Shown here in pieces: positions 36,895 through 46,394 of a DNA stretch of 64,000 nucleotides. The DNA is taken from positions 1,364,001-1,428,000 of the forward strand of contig NZ_CP071446.1 of NCBI RefSeq assembly GCF_017358165.1. The letters are read 5' to 3'. The translations under genes were made by a program, and so were the position numbers. The number at the start of each line of letters is the position of its first letter. The stretch's first letter is position 1. The DNA is from Thermosipho ferrireducens (GTDB lineage Bacteria > Thermotogota > Thermotogae > Thermotogales > Fervidobacteriaceae). Below the pieces are notes generated by a model, which saw nothing but the letters and a program-made list of their open reading frames with translations, searched no databases and was not told the origin of the DNA.

Positions 36895-37641
36895 GTGATT
36901 TTTATTAAACTTCAGAAATTTCTTCAGCAATTGGGATATTCTCGCAGGGCGGCTGACAAACAAATATTCAATGGAAAGGTTAAAGTGAATGGAAAAACTG
37001 TGACGGTTCCCTGGCATGATGTGGAAGAAAATGACGAAATTTTTATCGAAGGCAAAGCACATAAAGTAAAATACAGAAAGAACTATGTGTACTATGTTTT
37101 GCACAAGCCTGTTGGTTATGTAACGAGTCTAAAAGATCCAAAAGAAAAAATGACAATATCTAAACTTATTTCAAAAATCAAGGAACCTGTAAAACCTGCG
37201 GGGCGACTTGATAAAGATGTCAGTGGTGTCTTGATTCTTACAAATGATGGTGATTTAATAAACATATTAACTCATGCAAGATATGGTGTAGAGAAAGTTT
37301 ATATAGCAAAAGTTTCAAAAAGATTATCAAAAAGTTCTATTTTTAAAATTGAAAAAGGTGTTTACAATGAAGGTGAATTTTTAAAATGTAAAAAAGCATT
37401 TATAAAAAAACTCGGGAAAAATCATTCAATTGTTAAAGTTATTATGACAGAAGGAAAAAAGCACGAAGTTAAAAGACTTTTCAAAAGTATCGGGTGTGAA
37501 GTGTTAGAGTTGAAAAGAGTTTCTCATGGACCAATACATATTTCACTTGTGCCAAAACCGGGTGAGATAAAAAAAATAACGGGAATTTATTTAAAAAAGC
37601 TTTTAAACCTCAAACATTTAGAAAAATTGGGGGAGGGATAA
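36895..37641 (+). CDS. RsuA/RluB-family pseudouridine synthase
   Basis: This roughly 245-residue enzyme converts uridine to pseudouridine in rRNA. It has an N-terminal S4 RNA-binding domain (KLQKFLQQLGYSRRAADKQIFNGKVKVNG), the catalytic Asp in PAGRLDKDVSGVLILTNDG, the conserved Tyr in KVYIAKV, and EGKKHEVKRLFKSIGCEV. Family proteins begin M-R/K-L-Q-K-F-L; that point here is ATT at 36904, 8 bases after GGGAG. The nearest canonical codon, GTG at 36895, overlaps the ribosome site. Which of the RsuA-group targets it modifies is not resolved. Confidence 0.9.
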   Translation: MIFIKLQKFLQQLGYSRRAADKQIFNGKVKVNGKTVTVPWHDVEENDEIFIEGKAHKVKYRKNYVYYVLHKPVGYVTSLKDPKEKMTISKLISKIKEPVKPAGRLDKDVSGVLILTNDGDLINILTHARYGVEKVYIAKVSKRLSKSSIFKIEKGVYNEGEFLKCKKAFIKKLGKNHSIVKVIMTEGKKHEVKRLFKSIGCEVLELKRVSHGPIHISLVPKPGEIKKITGIYLKKLLNLKHLEKLGEG

Positions 37642-37642
37642 A

Positions 37643-38992
37643 ATGAACAAAAAAAACATTTCGATAGTTATACTGTTTATGAATTTCTTTGTCATTTTTG
37701 CGGTGAACTTTTCGCTGGAATATACTCAAAATGTGCTTACTCTCTCAACAGATACAGTATTTTCAAATGCGTTTCAGGTGGGTATAGAGTATTCTGCAAG
37801 AGATTTCCAGTTCTGGGCGACTATGTATTTATCAAACGATAATAAATATCCTCCTTTTTATCCAGGATATTACGGTAATTACTATTTTATTATGAAAGAT
37901 TCAGGTGTGGAATTTTCTTTAAACAATAATATGAATATAAAAATAGGGAACTTTTCAAATTATGATGTAATTAATTCACCGTATTCACTTTATCTTTCCT
38001 CTCTTGGACATAGTGCCCCAACTGTTTCTTTTAAGTATCAGGACGATAAGTTTATATATGAAACACGCTGGATTCTTGTGTCTTATGAAAGTTCGCCATT
38101 ATTAGATAAAGGAATGAATTTTAAATATTATGCGATGAAGCTGGGGAATGTTGTTGTTGGTTATGAAGAAGCTTCTGTATATGTAAATAGAATTTTCGAT
38201 GTAGATTATTTTATTAATCCCCTGCCAAGCTTCTTTGTACAATATATAAGAGAATGGGGGCCATTTTCAGAAGGCTGGAATGATAATTCCATGATGGGTT
38301 TTTTCATAAAATACGAAACTCTTGATAAATATTTATATGCTCAGATGCTTGTGGATGATTTCAATGCAAATAGATTTTTTAATCCAGACAATCCAACTGT
38401 CGATAAGATAGCCTGGTCGCTGGGAGGGAAGTTTGACTTTGGAATTTTTTCTGTTGGTGTATACCATGCCGGGGCAACCAAGTATGTGTTTCAACCATCT
38501 GACACAAAAAATGAGCCATTGTATTACGGGTACACTTATTATACAGAAACATTGTATACAAAGTACGGGCAAGAGTACATAATAGATTATCTCGATAACT
38601 ATATTGGGTACAAATATGGAGAGAATAATCTGGCATTTTTAGGTCAATTTTCAATGAATTTTCCTTTTTTAAATCTTTATTCAGATGTAGAGTACGTAAT
38701 TTCTGGAACAAAATCTCCTGTTAATCCCTGGACGGAAAGTGATACATATACTCCGGGATTTAATTTACTAAATGATCCACTTCTCGAAAAAAGTCTGTTT
38801 TTCAGGACGAAACTGGAAAAATATTTTGATTTCGTTTCAGTAGGTGTAAACTTTGTTTCGGGAATAATCTGGAACAAATTAGAATTGGTTGAAGCCAACG
38901 ATAGTACAAAGAAACCCTATTTTTCCCCTTCTAATAAAACAGAGCAAATATTTGATTTGTCATTGTTTTTTAAATTTCAATTTTCACTATAA
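37643..38992 (+). CDS. Predicted outer-membrane beta-barrel protein
   Basis: This 449-residue protein has a signal peptide (KKNISIVILFMNFFVIFAVNF) and then alternating hydrophobic/polar strands rich in Tyr, Phe, Asp and Asn. It ends in FQFSL, a typical C-terminal aromatic/hydrophobic barrel strand. The pattern resembles the capsule-assembly Wzi-like barrels annotated in Thermotogota, but I cannot show homology. It follows the pseudouridine synthase by one base and is preceded by GGGGGAGGGATAAA. It is probably a toga protein. Confidence 0.7.
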   Translation: MNKKNISIVILFMNFFVIFAVNFSLEYTQNVLTLSTDTVFSNAFQVGIEYSARDFQFWATMYLSNDNKYPPFYPGYYGNYYFIMKDSGVEFSLNNNMNIKIGNFSNYDVINSPYSLYLSSLGHSAPTVSFKYQDDKFIYETRWILVSYESSPLLDKGMNFKYYAMKLGNVVVGYEEASVYVNRIFDVDYFINPLPSFFVQYIREWGPFSEGWNDNSMMGFFIKYETLDKYLYAQMLVDDFNANRFFNPDNPTVDKIAWSLGGKFDFGIFSVGVYHAGATKYVFQPSDTKNEPLYYGYTYYTETLYTKYGQEYIIDYLDNYIGYKYGENNLAFLGQFSMNFPFLNLYSDVEYVISGTKSPVNPWTESDTYTPGFNLLNDPLLEKSLFFRTKLEKYFDFVSVGVNFVSGIIWNKLELVEANDSTKKPYFSPSNKTEQIFDLSLFFKFQFSL

Positions 38993-38995
38993 TGC

Positions 38996-39024
38996 TTGAC
39001 AATACAATAATTGTATAATACAAT
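38996..39024 (+). promoter_or_regulatory. Promoter and operator of the MarR gene
   Basis: TTGACA (38996-39001) and TACAAT (39019-39024) are 17 bases apart. Between and over them lie two overlapping perfect palindromes: ATACAAT-A-ATTGTAT (39002-39016) and AATTGTAT-A-ATACAATT (39009-39025). The second shares the core TTGTATAATACAA with a palindrome upstream of the permease gene. The location predicts autorepression by the MarR protein. Confidence 0.75.
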
Positions 39025-39045
39025 TAAGGCAAGAGGTGATATTGA

Positions 39046-39561
39046 TTGTATAAAAAAAAGGAGTTAATTACTGATAAACGTTGCCAATTAAATCAAGAAA
39101 AGGTTATAGATGATAATTGCTGTATTGATGAAATAGGTGAGTTGGTACAAAAACTGGTAAGAGTTTTTCAGTTATTTGAAAGAGATCAGATAAAGGTTTT
39201 TGGATTTACTACTTCGCAGTGTTATTGTTTGCTGGAACTATTAAAATCTGATCCTTCTGGTCTTACTATGAATGCTCTTAGTGAAAAAATGAAGCTGGAT
39301 ACAAGTACCATGACAAGAATTGTGGATAAATTAGTGAGAGATAAATTTTTATTGAGAGAAAGATCTGAAAAAGACAGAAGAATTGTTATAGTCAAATTAA
39401 CAGAAAAAGGCAAATCTTCTGCTATACAATTAAGAGATAGTATCAATCAGTTCTATAAAAAGATTATTAAAAATCTCCCGGAAGGTCGTGTTACAGAAGT
39501 TTTAAGTTCAGTATCTTTGTTATTGAATGCCTTTGAAAAAGCTAATCCAAATTGCTGTTAA
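39046..39561 (+). CDS. MarR-family regulator with Cys-Cys motifs
   Basis: This 171-residue winged-helix protein has the MarR DNA-binding core SGLTMNALSEKMKLDTSTMTRIVDKLVRDKFLLRERSEKDRRIVIVKLTEKG. It has a Cys pair near the N-terminus (DDNCCID), Cys-x-Cys in TTSQCYCLLE and a Cys pair at the very end (NPNCC). That many cysteines is unusual for MarR and suggests metal, metalloid or thiol sensing. The start is TTG with GAGGTGAT upstream. The adjacent permease and shared palindromes point to it as the target gene. Confidence 0.85.
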   Translation: MYKKKELITDKRCQLNQEKVIDDNCCIDEIGELVQKLVRVFQLFERDQIKVFGFTTSQCYCLLELLKSDPSGLTMNALSEKMKLDTSTMTRIVDKLVRDKFLLRERSEKDRRIVIVKLTEKGKSSAIQLRDSINQFYKKIIKNLPEGRVTEVLSSVSLLLNAFEKANPNCC

Positions 39562-39575
39562 TTTTTTTAGAAATA

Positions 39576-39594
39576 AATTTGTATAATACAAATT
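39576..39594. promoter_or_regulatory. Palindromic operator upstream of the permease
   Basis: A 19-base perfect palindrome with arms AATTTGTAT and ATACAAATT around one central A. It has the same core as the palindrome in front of the marR gene (TTGTATAATACAA), and the core includes TATAAT, so it may overlap a -10 box. The permease ATG lies 140 bases downstream. Confidence 0.75.
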
Positions 39595-39734
39595 ATGTAA
39601 TATGCAAATGCACGATATATAGTCTTGTGATATACATGTAAATATTAACGTTTACGGTTTTTATTGTTGAGTTTTTATCATTTGTATAAATGATTGATAT
39701 TAAACATAAACCAGTAAAAAAGGAGGAATGGTAA

Positions 39735-40712
39735 ATGCTTTTTTTTAATGATATTTTGATGACAATTCTTTATTACTTGAAGGCTGATTGGTATATTCTA
39801 TTGATAGGTATATTATTAGCTGTTGGTATTGTTGTATATCTTGATCCAGAAAAAGTAAGGGGATATTTGGCGAAAAATTCAAGACTATCTATTCCAGGTT
39901 CTGTGGGGGTTGGTGCATTTACACCTCTTTGCGCTTGTGGAACGATGGCAGTAATATTAGCTATGTTTGCGTCCGCCATGCCATGGGGACCTGTGATGGC
40001 ATTTTTAGTATCATCTCCTTTGACGAGTCCTTCAGAGTTTATGTTCCAGACCGCTTTTTTTGGAACTAAATTTGCGGTTGCAGTACTTATATCATCAATT
40101 TTCTTAGGATTGTCATCAGGATTTATAGCTCATATACTCGATAGAAAAACTACTTTTTTTAAAGAACAGTTTCGCACAAAAATAAGGGGGGAAAATAGTT
40201 GTTGTGGTGAAATTTCAACAAATAGTCAGCAGAATAGTTTATGCTGTACAAAAATTATTTTGCCAAAATCCAGGTCATTTATAAAAAAATATAAAATTGA
40301 CGAATTTGTCGAAAGGTTTATTACTGTTGGAATAAAAAAGATATTGTTGTTGTTCATATTATTCATTGCTATAGGAAGGGTTGTTGAAATGATTGTGCCT
40401 CAGGAATGGATTATGACATTGTTCAGTGCAGAGAAAGCTTATTCTATAATTCTGGGAGCTACAATTGGATTGCCTTTATATATTTCAGGCTCTGCATCTT
40501 TGCCTTTAATGAGATCATTTATGAATTCCGGTGCTGGAGAGGGAGCGATAATGGCATTTCTGATAACTGGTAAAGCAACGGGAATACCGGTTATAATGGG
40601 TATGTCAATAATACTAAAAAAAAGAGCGATTCTTTTCTATTTAGGCTTTATATATCTTGGTGGTATATTATCCGGATATTTATATCAACTATTATTGGAT
40701 ATGGGATTTTAA
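39735..40712 (+). CDS. ArsP/YraQ-family permease
   Basis: This 325-residue membrane protein of the PF03773-type permease family has two similar halves. The first carries TPLCACGTMAVILAMFASAMPWGPVMAFLVSSPLTSPSEF, the second LPLYISGSASLPLMRSFMNSGAGEGAIMAFLITGKATG, separated by a cytoplasmic loop with two Cys pairs (SCCGE, LCCTK). Characterised members export methylated arsenite (ArsP); others are of unknown substrate. The ATG follows AAAAAGGAGGAATGGTAA. The MarR gene upstream has Cys pairs as well. Confidence 0.87.
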   Translation: MLFFNDILMTILYYLKADWYILLIGILLAVGIVVYLDPEKVRGYLAKNSRLSIPGSVGVGAFTPLCACGTMAVILAMFASAMPWGPVMAFLVSSPLTSPSEFMFQTAFFGTKFAVAVLISSIFLGLSSGFIAHILDRKTTFFKEQFRTKIRGENSCCGEISTNSQQNSLCCTKIILPKSRSFIKKYKIDEFVERFITVGIKKILLLFILFIAIGRVVEMIVPQEWIMTLFSAEKAYSIILGATIGLPLYISGSASLPLMRSFMNSGAGEGAIMAFLITGKATGIPVIMGMSIILKKRAILFYLGFIYLGGILSGYLYQLLLDMGF

Positions 40713-40805
40713 TCTATTGACACGTTTTCTTAAAATTTGGATTTGATTTAATAGGACTCAGTATGATAGAATAAAGCCTGAAAAGCAAGGCAAGGAGGAG
40801 TTGTT

Positions 40806-41519
40806 GTGAAAAAAACATTAGTTTTTTGGTTTATATTGATGTTTTCGACGGTAATTTTTTCTGAGACTGTGGTTTTAAGGGATGGGAGCAGGATAAAAGG
40901 AGATGTTTTAACAATAAGCTCTCAAATTGTTAGTGTAAAATCAATTGTTGGCCAAATAGTATCTTATGTGGACTATGTTTCGGAGATATATTTTGATGAT
41001 TCTGCAACTCCTGTGTCAGGAGTGTGGATAGAACCCAATGAAGGTGAATGGATCAACGTTCCAGGGGTATTATCAAAGTTTGATGGAAGAAGCGGGACAA
41101 TATTGTTTTCTTCAAATGGAACTTTTGTTTTTTCTGAAAAAGCAGCTGTAAAGTATGCCAATTATGAGTCACCGGAATTTGAAATATCTTCTTCTACGCA
41201 TACTTCTGTTCTTCCTGGAAATGTCACTAAGTTGGAGATAAAATTGAAAAATAACAATATTTTTCACGCGACTTTTTCTTCTCGTCTGGGAGATGTTATT
41301 ACTTTTGTTGTTAAAAGAGGCATAATTTCAATTCCCACACAGTTCATAGAAACAATAATTTATCCAGTAAACAGTAAATATAATGTTGTTTTTAACATGA
41401 AAGATGGCGCAAAAATTTATGGAAAGATATTAAAATATGAGTCTGGTAATTTTCTTATAGAAACAGCTGTTGGGGTTATGTTTCTTCCTGTAAAAGAAAT
41501 TGATTTTGTAAAGTTTTAG
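40806..41519 (+). CDS. Secreted protein with repeated beta-rich unit
   Basis: This 237-residue protein has a signal peptide (MKKTLVFWFILMFSTVIFSE). Two related units are visible: one near residues 22-60 (VVLRDGSRIKGDVLTISSQI) and one near 197-237 (NMKDGAKIYGKILKYESGN), each followed by a phrase like VGVMFLPVKEIDFV. A weaker unit lies between (KLEIKLKNNNIFHATFSSRLGD). The units resemble the Sm-like or small beta-barrel repeats of envelope proteins, without a confirmed family. The start (GTG or ATG) follows AAGGAGGAGTT. Nothing nearby suggests a role. Confidence 0.7.
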   Translation: MKKTLVFWFILMFSTVIFSETVVLRDGSRIKGDVLTISSQIVSVKSIVGQIVSYVDYVSEIYFDDSATPVSGVWIEPNEGEWINVPGVLSKFDGRSGTILFSSNGTFVFSEKAAVKYANYESPEFEISSSTHTSVLPGNVTKLEIKLKNNNIFHATFSSRLGDVITFVVKRGIISIPTQFIETIIYPVNSKYNVVFNMKDGAKIYGKILKYESGNFLIETAVGVMFLPVKEIDFVKF

Positions 41520-41528
41520 GAATAGTGA

Positions 41529-42617
<1,089 letters not shown>

Positions 42618-42646
42618 TTATGATTTTTTTAAGATTTAAAGTGAAA

Positions 42647-42663
42647 GGGGGCAGGCTGCCCCC
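42647..42663 (+). terminator. Hairpin between gap and pgk
   Basis: GGGGGCA-GGC-TGCCCCC forms a strong short stem in the 75-base gap, but no T-run follows. It may limit read-through or stabilise the gap message; the ribosome site of pgk lies 15 bases beyond. Confidence 0.5.
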
Positions 42664-42692
42664 ATTCTTCGAATTTGGGGAGGTGTAATGTT

Positions 42693-43892
42693 ATGGACAA
42701 ACTTACAATAAGAGATGTTGATATTAAAGGGAAAAGAATTATTATGCGAGTAGATTTTAACGTGCCAATTAAGGATGGGGTTATTACTGATACTACAAGG
42801 ATTGTTGAAGCACTTCCAACTATAAAATACGCTGTAGAGCAGGGTGCAAAAGTTATTTTATTATCCCACCTTGGTAGACCTAAGGGTGAGCCTAAACCGG
42901 AATTCTCTCTGAAACCTGTTTCTGAGAAACTGTCGGAACTACTTGGGAAAGAAGTTAAATTTGTTCCCGCACTTTATGGCGAGGAAGTCAAAAAAATAAT
43001 TCAGGAAGCAAATGATGGCGATGTAATATTACTTGAAAACACAAGATTTGATAAAGGCGAAACAAAAAACGATCCGGAGCTTGCCAGAAAATGGGCAGAA
43101 CTTGCTGATATACATGTCAATGATGCATTCGGTACAGCTCACAGGGCACATGCGAGTAACGTTGGGATTGCCCAATATATACCAAGTGTAGCGGGCTTTT
43201 TGATGGAAAAAGAAATAAAATTCCTTTCAAAAGCAGCGTTGAATCCAGATAAACCGTATGTTGTTGTTTTAGGCGGGGTTAAAGTTTCTGACAAAATAGG
43301 TGTTATAAAAAATCTGATAAAAAAAGCAGACAAAATACTTATTGGTGGAGCTATGATGTTTACATTTTTGAAAGCTATGGGTAAAAACGTAGGATCTTCT
43401 TTAGTGGAAGAAGATAAGCTTGAACTTGCAAACGAACTTATCACTATGGCTAAGAATGAAGGTGTAGAACTTGTACTTCCAGTAGACGCGGTATGTGCAC
43501 AAAAAATTGAAGCAGGTGTAGAGAAAAAAGTATTTTCAGTTGATGATGGTATACCCGAAAGTTGGATGGGTCTTGATATAGGTCCAGAATCTATAAAAAT
43601 TTTCAAGGAGAAATTATCAGGAGCGAAAACTATAGCCTGGAACGGACCTATGGGAGTATTTGAAATAGAGGATTTTGCGGTGGGTACTAAAGAAGTAGCA
43701 CTTGCCATAGCAAATCAAACGAAAAATGGAGCTATAACAGTAGTTGGTGGAGGAGACAGCGCTGCTGCTGTAGCAAAGTTTGGTATAAAAGGGGAGTTTT
43801 CACATGTATCTACCGGTGGAGGAGCTTCTTTAGAATTTCTTGAAGGAAAAGAATTGCCTGGAATTGTTTCAATAGCAAGTAAAAAAAAATGA
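42693..43892 (+). CDS. pgk: Phosphoglycerate kinase
   Basis: It makes ATP from 1,3-bisphosphoglycerate. The 399-residue protein has [33 protein letters not shown], the hinge [14 protein letters not shown]-type sequence, and the C-terminal GGGDSAAAV and [19 protein letters not shown]. The last codons are an A9 run that precedes TGA. The stop is reached in the 0 frame; a -1 slip would enter tpi. The ATG at 42693 has GGGAGGTGTAATGTT upstream; a TTG at 42675 is rejected. Confidence 0.96.
   Translation: MDKLTIRDVDIKGKRIIMRVDFNVPIKDGVITDTTRIVEALPTIKYAVEQGAKVILLSHLGRPKGEPKPEFSLKPVSEKLSELLGKEVKFVPALYGEEVKKIIQEANDGDVILLENTRFDKGETKNDPELARKWAELADIHVNDAFGTAHRAHASNVGIAQYIPSVAGFLMEKEIKFLSKAALNPDKPYVVVLGGVKVSDKIGVIKNLIKKADKILIGGAMMFTFLKAMGKNVGSSLVEEDKLELANELITMAKNEGVELVLPVDAVCAQKIEAGVEKKVFSVDDGIPESWMGLDIGPESIKIFKEKLSGAKTIAWNGPMGVFEIEDFAVGTKEVALAIANQTKNGAITVVGGGDSAAAVAKFGIKGEFSHVSTGGGASLEFLEGKELPGIVSIASKKK
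43881..43892 (+). other. Slippery A9 run at the pgk/tpi junction
   Basis: Nine consecutive A (43881-43889) directly precede TGA of pgk. In the -1 frame the run continues as ATG AGA AAG CCG, the start of tpi. Thus a -1 shift would fuse PGK to TIM without loss of any residue. tpi has no ribosome site of its own. In Thermotoga maritima, PGK and a PGK-TIM fusion are both made, attributed to ribosomal frameshifting. Function here is inferred from arrangement. Confidence 0.7.
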
Positions 43893-44650
43893 GAAAGCCG
43901 GTTTTAGCGGGTAATTGGAAAATGAATAAAACTTTAAGCGAGGCTGTGCAATTTGCAGGAGTTCTTTTAAATGGGTTTGTAGGGGTAAGCGATTATGAGG
44001 TAATAGTTGCGCCACCATTTGTGTCTATACCTGGTGTTTACGAAATATTGAGGGATTCAAATATAAAAATCGCTGCACAAAATATGTATTATGAGGATTC
44101 TGGGGCGTTCACAGGAGAGATATCATGGAAAATGTTAAAAGAGTTGGAGATAGAATATGTGATAATTGGTCATAGTGAAAGAAGACATATATTTGGTGAA
44201 ACTGATGAAGTAATTAACAAAAAGGTTTTAAAGGCAATCGAAAATAAGATGTCACCTATTTTATGCGTTGGAGAAAGACTTGAGGAAAGAGAGCAAGATT
44301 TGACTTTTGCAGTAATTGAAATGCAAATAAAAAAAGGATTAAAAAATGTTCCATCAGAAGGTATGAAAAATGTTTTGATAGCGTATGAACCTGTCTGGGC
44401 GATAGGTACTGGAAAAGTGGCTACTCCGCAACAGGCACAGGAGGTTCATCATTTCATAAGGAATTTAATATCTGATATGTATTCTAAAGAAGTTGCAGAA
44501 CAGCTAAGGATATTATATGGAGGCAGCATAAAACCTGAAAATTTCTTTGGTTTGATCATTCAACCTGATATTGATGGTGGCCTGGTTGGTGGCGCCAGTT
44601 TAAAAGAAAGTTTTATAGAACTTGGCAAGATTCTTTCAAGAGTGGTATAA
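43889..44650 (+). CDS. tpiA: Triosephosphate isomerase
   Basis: This 253-residue TIM-barrel enzyme interconverts dihydroxyacetone phosphate and glyceraldehyde-3-phosphate. It shows [10 protein letters not shown], the catalytic His in [10 protein letters not shown], the catalytic Glu in [18 protein letters not shown], and YGGSIKPEN. The ATG overlaps the pgk stop; no GGAGG is within 30 bases, so it depends on coupling or on frameshifting from pgk. Confidence 0.96.
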   Translation: MRKPVLAGNWKMNKTLSEAVQFAGVLLNGFVGVSDYEVIVAPPFVSIPGVYEILRDSNIKIAAQNMYYEDSGAFTGEISWKMLKELEIEYVIIGHSERRHIFGETDEVINKKVLKAIENKMSPILCVGERLEEREQDLTFAVIEMQIKKGLKNVPSEGMKNVLIAYEPVWAIGTGKVATPQQAQEVHHFIRNLISDMYSKEVAEQLRILYGGSIKPENFFGLIIQPDIDGGLVGGASLKESFIELGKILSRVV

Positions 44651-44655
44651 TAAAC

Positions 44656-44685
44656 CAAGGGGGAATTTCCCCCTTGAGTTTTATT
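44656..44685 (+). terminator. Rho-independent terminator after tpi
   Basis: CAAGGGGG and CCCCCTTG form a stem with the loop AATTT, followed by AGTTTTATTTT. It closes the gap-pgk-tpi operon, 6 bases past the tpi stop, just before the ribosome site of the response-regulator gene. Confidence 0.85.
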
Positions 44686-44700
44686 TTGGAGGAGATTATC

Positions 44701-45303
44701 ATGCCTAAGATTCTTGTGGTAGATGATGAGAGAAATATCAGAATGCTGGTTGAGAAGTTTCTTGAAGAAAAGAATTTTGAAGTAGAAGCGATAGTAAGTG
44801 CCGAAGAGGCTTTTGAACTTCTCAGAACTAACGAGTATGACCTGGTTGCTACTGATATTAAACTTCCTGGAAAATCAGGAATAGAGCTTATAAGAGAGTT
44901 GAGAAATTCTGGCGAAACAGTACCAATTCTTATAATCTCCGCTTATGCAAAGCCTGAAGTGCTTTCAGAGGCATTTAAATATGGAAATGTTGACTTTTTA
45001 TCTAAACCTTTCACCAAAGAAGAACTTTTTGCTAAAATTCAGGAACTGCTGGAAAAACCAAAAGAAAGTTTTGACAGATTTCTTAGAGAAGCAAACGAAA
45101 GTTTGAAAAATAATGACTTGAATAGGGCGGAGAAACTTATAAAGCAAATGTTCTTATACATGCCTTCCTCTCCAATTCCTCATTATTTAATGTGCGAATT
45201 GTTAAAAAAACGAGGCAACAATGAACTCGCTCAGAAACACTTAAACGCTGCTAAAGCTCTTGACCCAAAGTATGCCGATAAGAAAGAAGGTAAGCAACAA
45301 TGA
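44701..45303 (+). CDS. CheY-like receiver protein with TPR-like tail
   Basis: This 200-residue protein has a receiver domain (residues 1-118: KILVVDDERN, phospho-acceptor Asp in LVATDIKLPG, Lys in LSKPFT) and a C-terminal helical region (120-195) with TPR-like periodicity (ANESLKNNDLNRAEKLIKQM; CELLKKRGNNELAQKHLNAA). No DNA-binding domain is present, so it must act through protein contacts. The ATG follows GGAGGAGATTATC. It heads the potassium-uptake genes with a 4-base overlap. Confidence 0.88.
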   Translation: MPKILVVDDERNIRMLVEKFLEEKNFEVEAIVSAEEAFELLRTNEYDLVATDIKLPGKSGIELIRELRNSGETVPILIISAYAKPEVLSEAFKYGNVDFLSKPFTKEELFAKIQELLEKPKESFDRFLREANESLKNNDLNRAEKLIKQMFLYMPSSPIPHYLMCELLKKRGNNELAQKHLNAAKALDPKYADKKEGKQQ

Positions 45304-45737
45304 TAGGTATAGGTAAAACTATACAATCTTTATATATAGTTATAGTTGGTTGCGGACGTGTTGGAGCTAACATTGCAAGTATGGCATCTACTGCTGGACA
45401 CAACGTAGTGGTAATTGATAAGGTGGAAAATGCGTTTGAGAATCTGTCTGTTGAATATACCGGGTTTACAATCTTAGGAGATGCTACTGAGCGAGATGTT
45501 CTGGCCCAGGCGAAAGTGGATAAAGCAGATCTTGTGCTTGTTCTCACAGACGATGATAATACTAATTATCTTGTTTCTATGGCATGCAAATATTATTTTG
45601 CTGTTCAAAATGTTATATCCAGGGTTTATGAACCTGATAATGTAATGTTATTCCAGGAATCAGGTATTAAGGTTGTGTCTCCTACGTTGCTTGTAATAGG
45701 AGAACTCACTCATATAGTAGCAGGTGATAAAATATGA
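45300..45737 (+). CDS. TrkA_N-type potassium channel regulator (RCK N-domain only)
   Basis: This 145-residue NAD(H)/ATP-binding Rossmann domain has the canonical VGCGRVGANIA and the acidic residue at VVIDKVENAFENL. It lacks the C-terminal RCK_C domain. It overlaps its neighbours on both sides by 4 bases and is the first of two TrkA-like subunits before trkH. The complex gates K+ flow through the TrkH pore. Confidence 0.88.
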   Translation: MIGIGKTIQSLYIVIVGCGRVGANIASMASTAGHNVVVIDKVENAFENLSVEYTGFTILGDATERDVLAQAKVDKADLVLVLTDDDNTNYLVSMACKYYFAVQNVISRVYEPDNVMLFQESGIKVVSPTLLVIGELTHIVAGDKI

Positions 45738-46393
45738 AAGTGGTTATTATAGGCGGCGAAAGAGTAGCATATTTTTTGGCGAAATCCTTTTCCAGTAAGG
45801 GATATAAAGTTTATGTTATAAATAAAGACCCGGTTTTATGTGAGGATTTTGCTCGTGATTTGAAAGCGGTAGTAGTTAATGGTGATGCGAGTAAAAAGGT
45901 AGTACTTGAGCAACTCGATATAGAAGAAGATGATATAATAGTTGTTCTTACTAACAAAGATAAAGAAAATTTAATAATCACACAGCTTGCTAAGCAAATA
46001 TTCGGCGTGAAAAATATAGTTACACTTGTTAATAATCCAGATAATATTGAACTTTTTCAAAAACTTGGTATTACCTCTGTTGTTAGTACAACAACCATGT
46101 TACAAAAAGCAGTAGAAAATCTGTTGTTTGGTAAAGAACTGGAAGAATTTTTGTCTATCGAAGGTGGAAAATTAGCGTTTTTAAGGATAGAAATTCCTGA
46201 ATATTCAAAGGTAATCGGTAAAGAGTTAAAAGATATAGGATTACCCCACGATTGTGTGGTAGGAGGTATTCTCAGAAAGGGAGAAGTAATAGTTCCAAGA
46301 GGTGATACCAGATTAAATGTAGGAGATCGATTGTTTATAGTGGCTTTACCCACTGTTCAAACTGAGATTGCAAGGATTCTTACGGGGGAATGA
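45734..46393 (+). CDS. TrkA-type potassium channel regulator with RCK_C domain
   Basis: This 219-residue protein has a Rossmann domain with a degenerate nucleotide motif (IIGGERVAYFLA instead of GxGxxG) and a C-terminal RCK_C domain (residues about 140-219, VIGKELKDIGLPHDCVVGGILRKGE). It complements the preceding protein, which has the good motif but no RCK_C domain. The two probably form a mixed gating ring. The stop lies one base before the trkH start. Confidence 0.88.
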   Translation: MKVVIIGGERVAYFLAKSFSSKGYKVYVINKDPVLCEDFARDLKAVVVNGDASKKVVLEQLDIEEDDIIVVLTNKDKENLIITQLAKQIFGVKNIVTLVNNPDNIELFQKLGITSVVSTTTMLQKAVENLLFGKELEEFLSIEGGKLAFLRIEIPEYSKVIGKELKDIGLPHDCVVGGILRKGEVIVPRGDTRLNVGDRLFIVALPTVQTEIARILTGE

Positions 46394-46394
46394 T

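Noticed and set aside
43139-43708. Long open frame antisense to pgk (189 codons)
   Set aside because: It lies wholly within a well-conserved gene on the other strand, has no ribosome site, and its Ser/Thr/Pro-rich composition is typical of antisense shadows.
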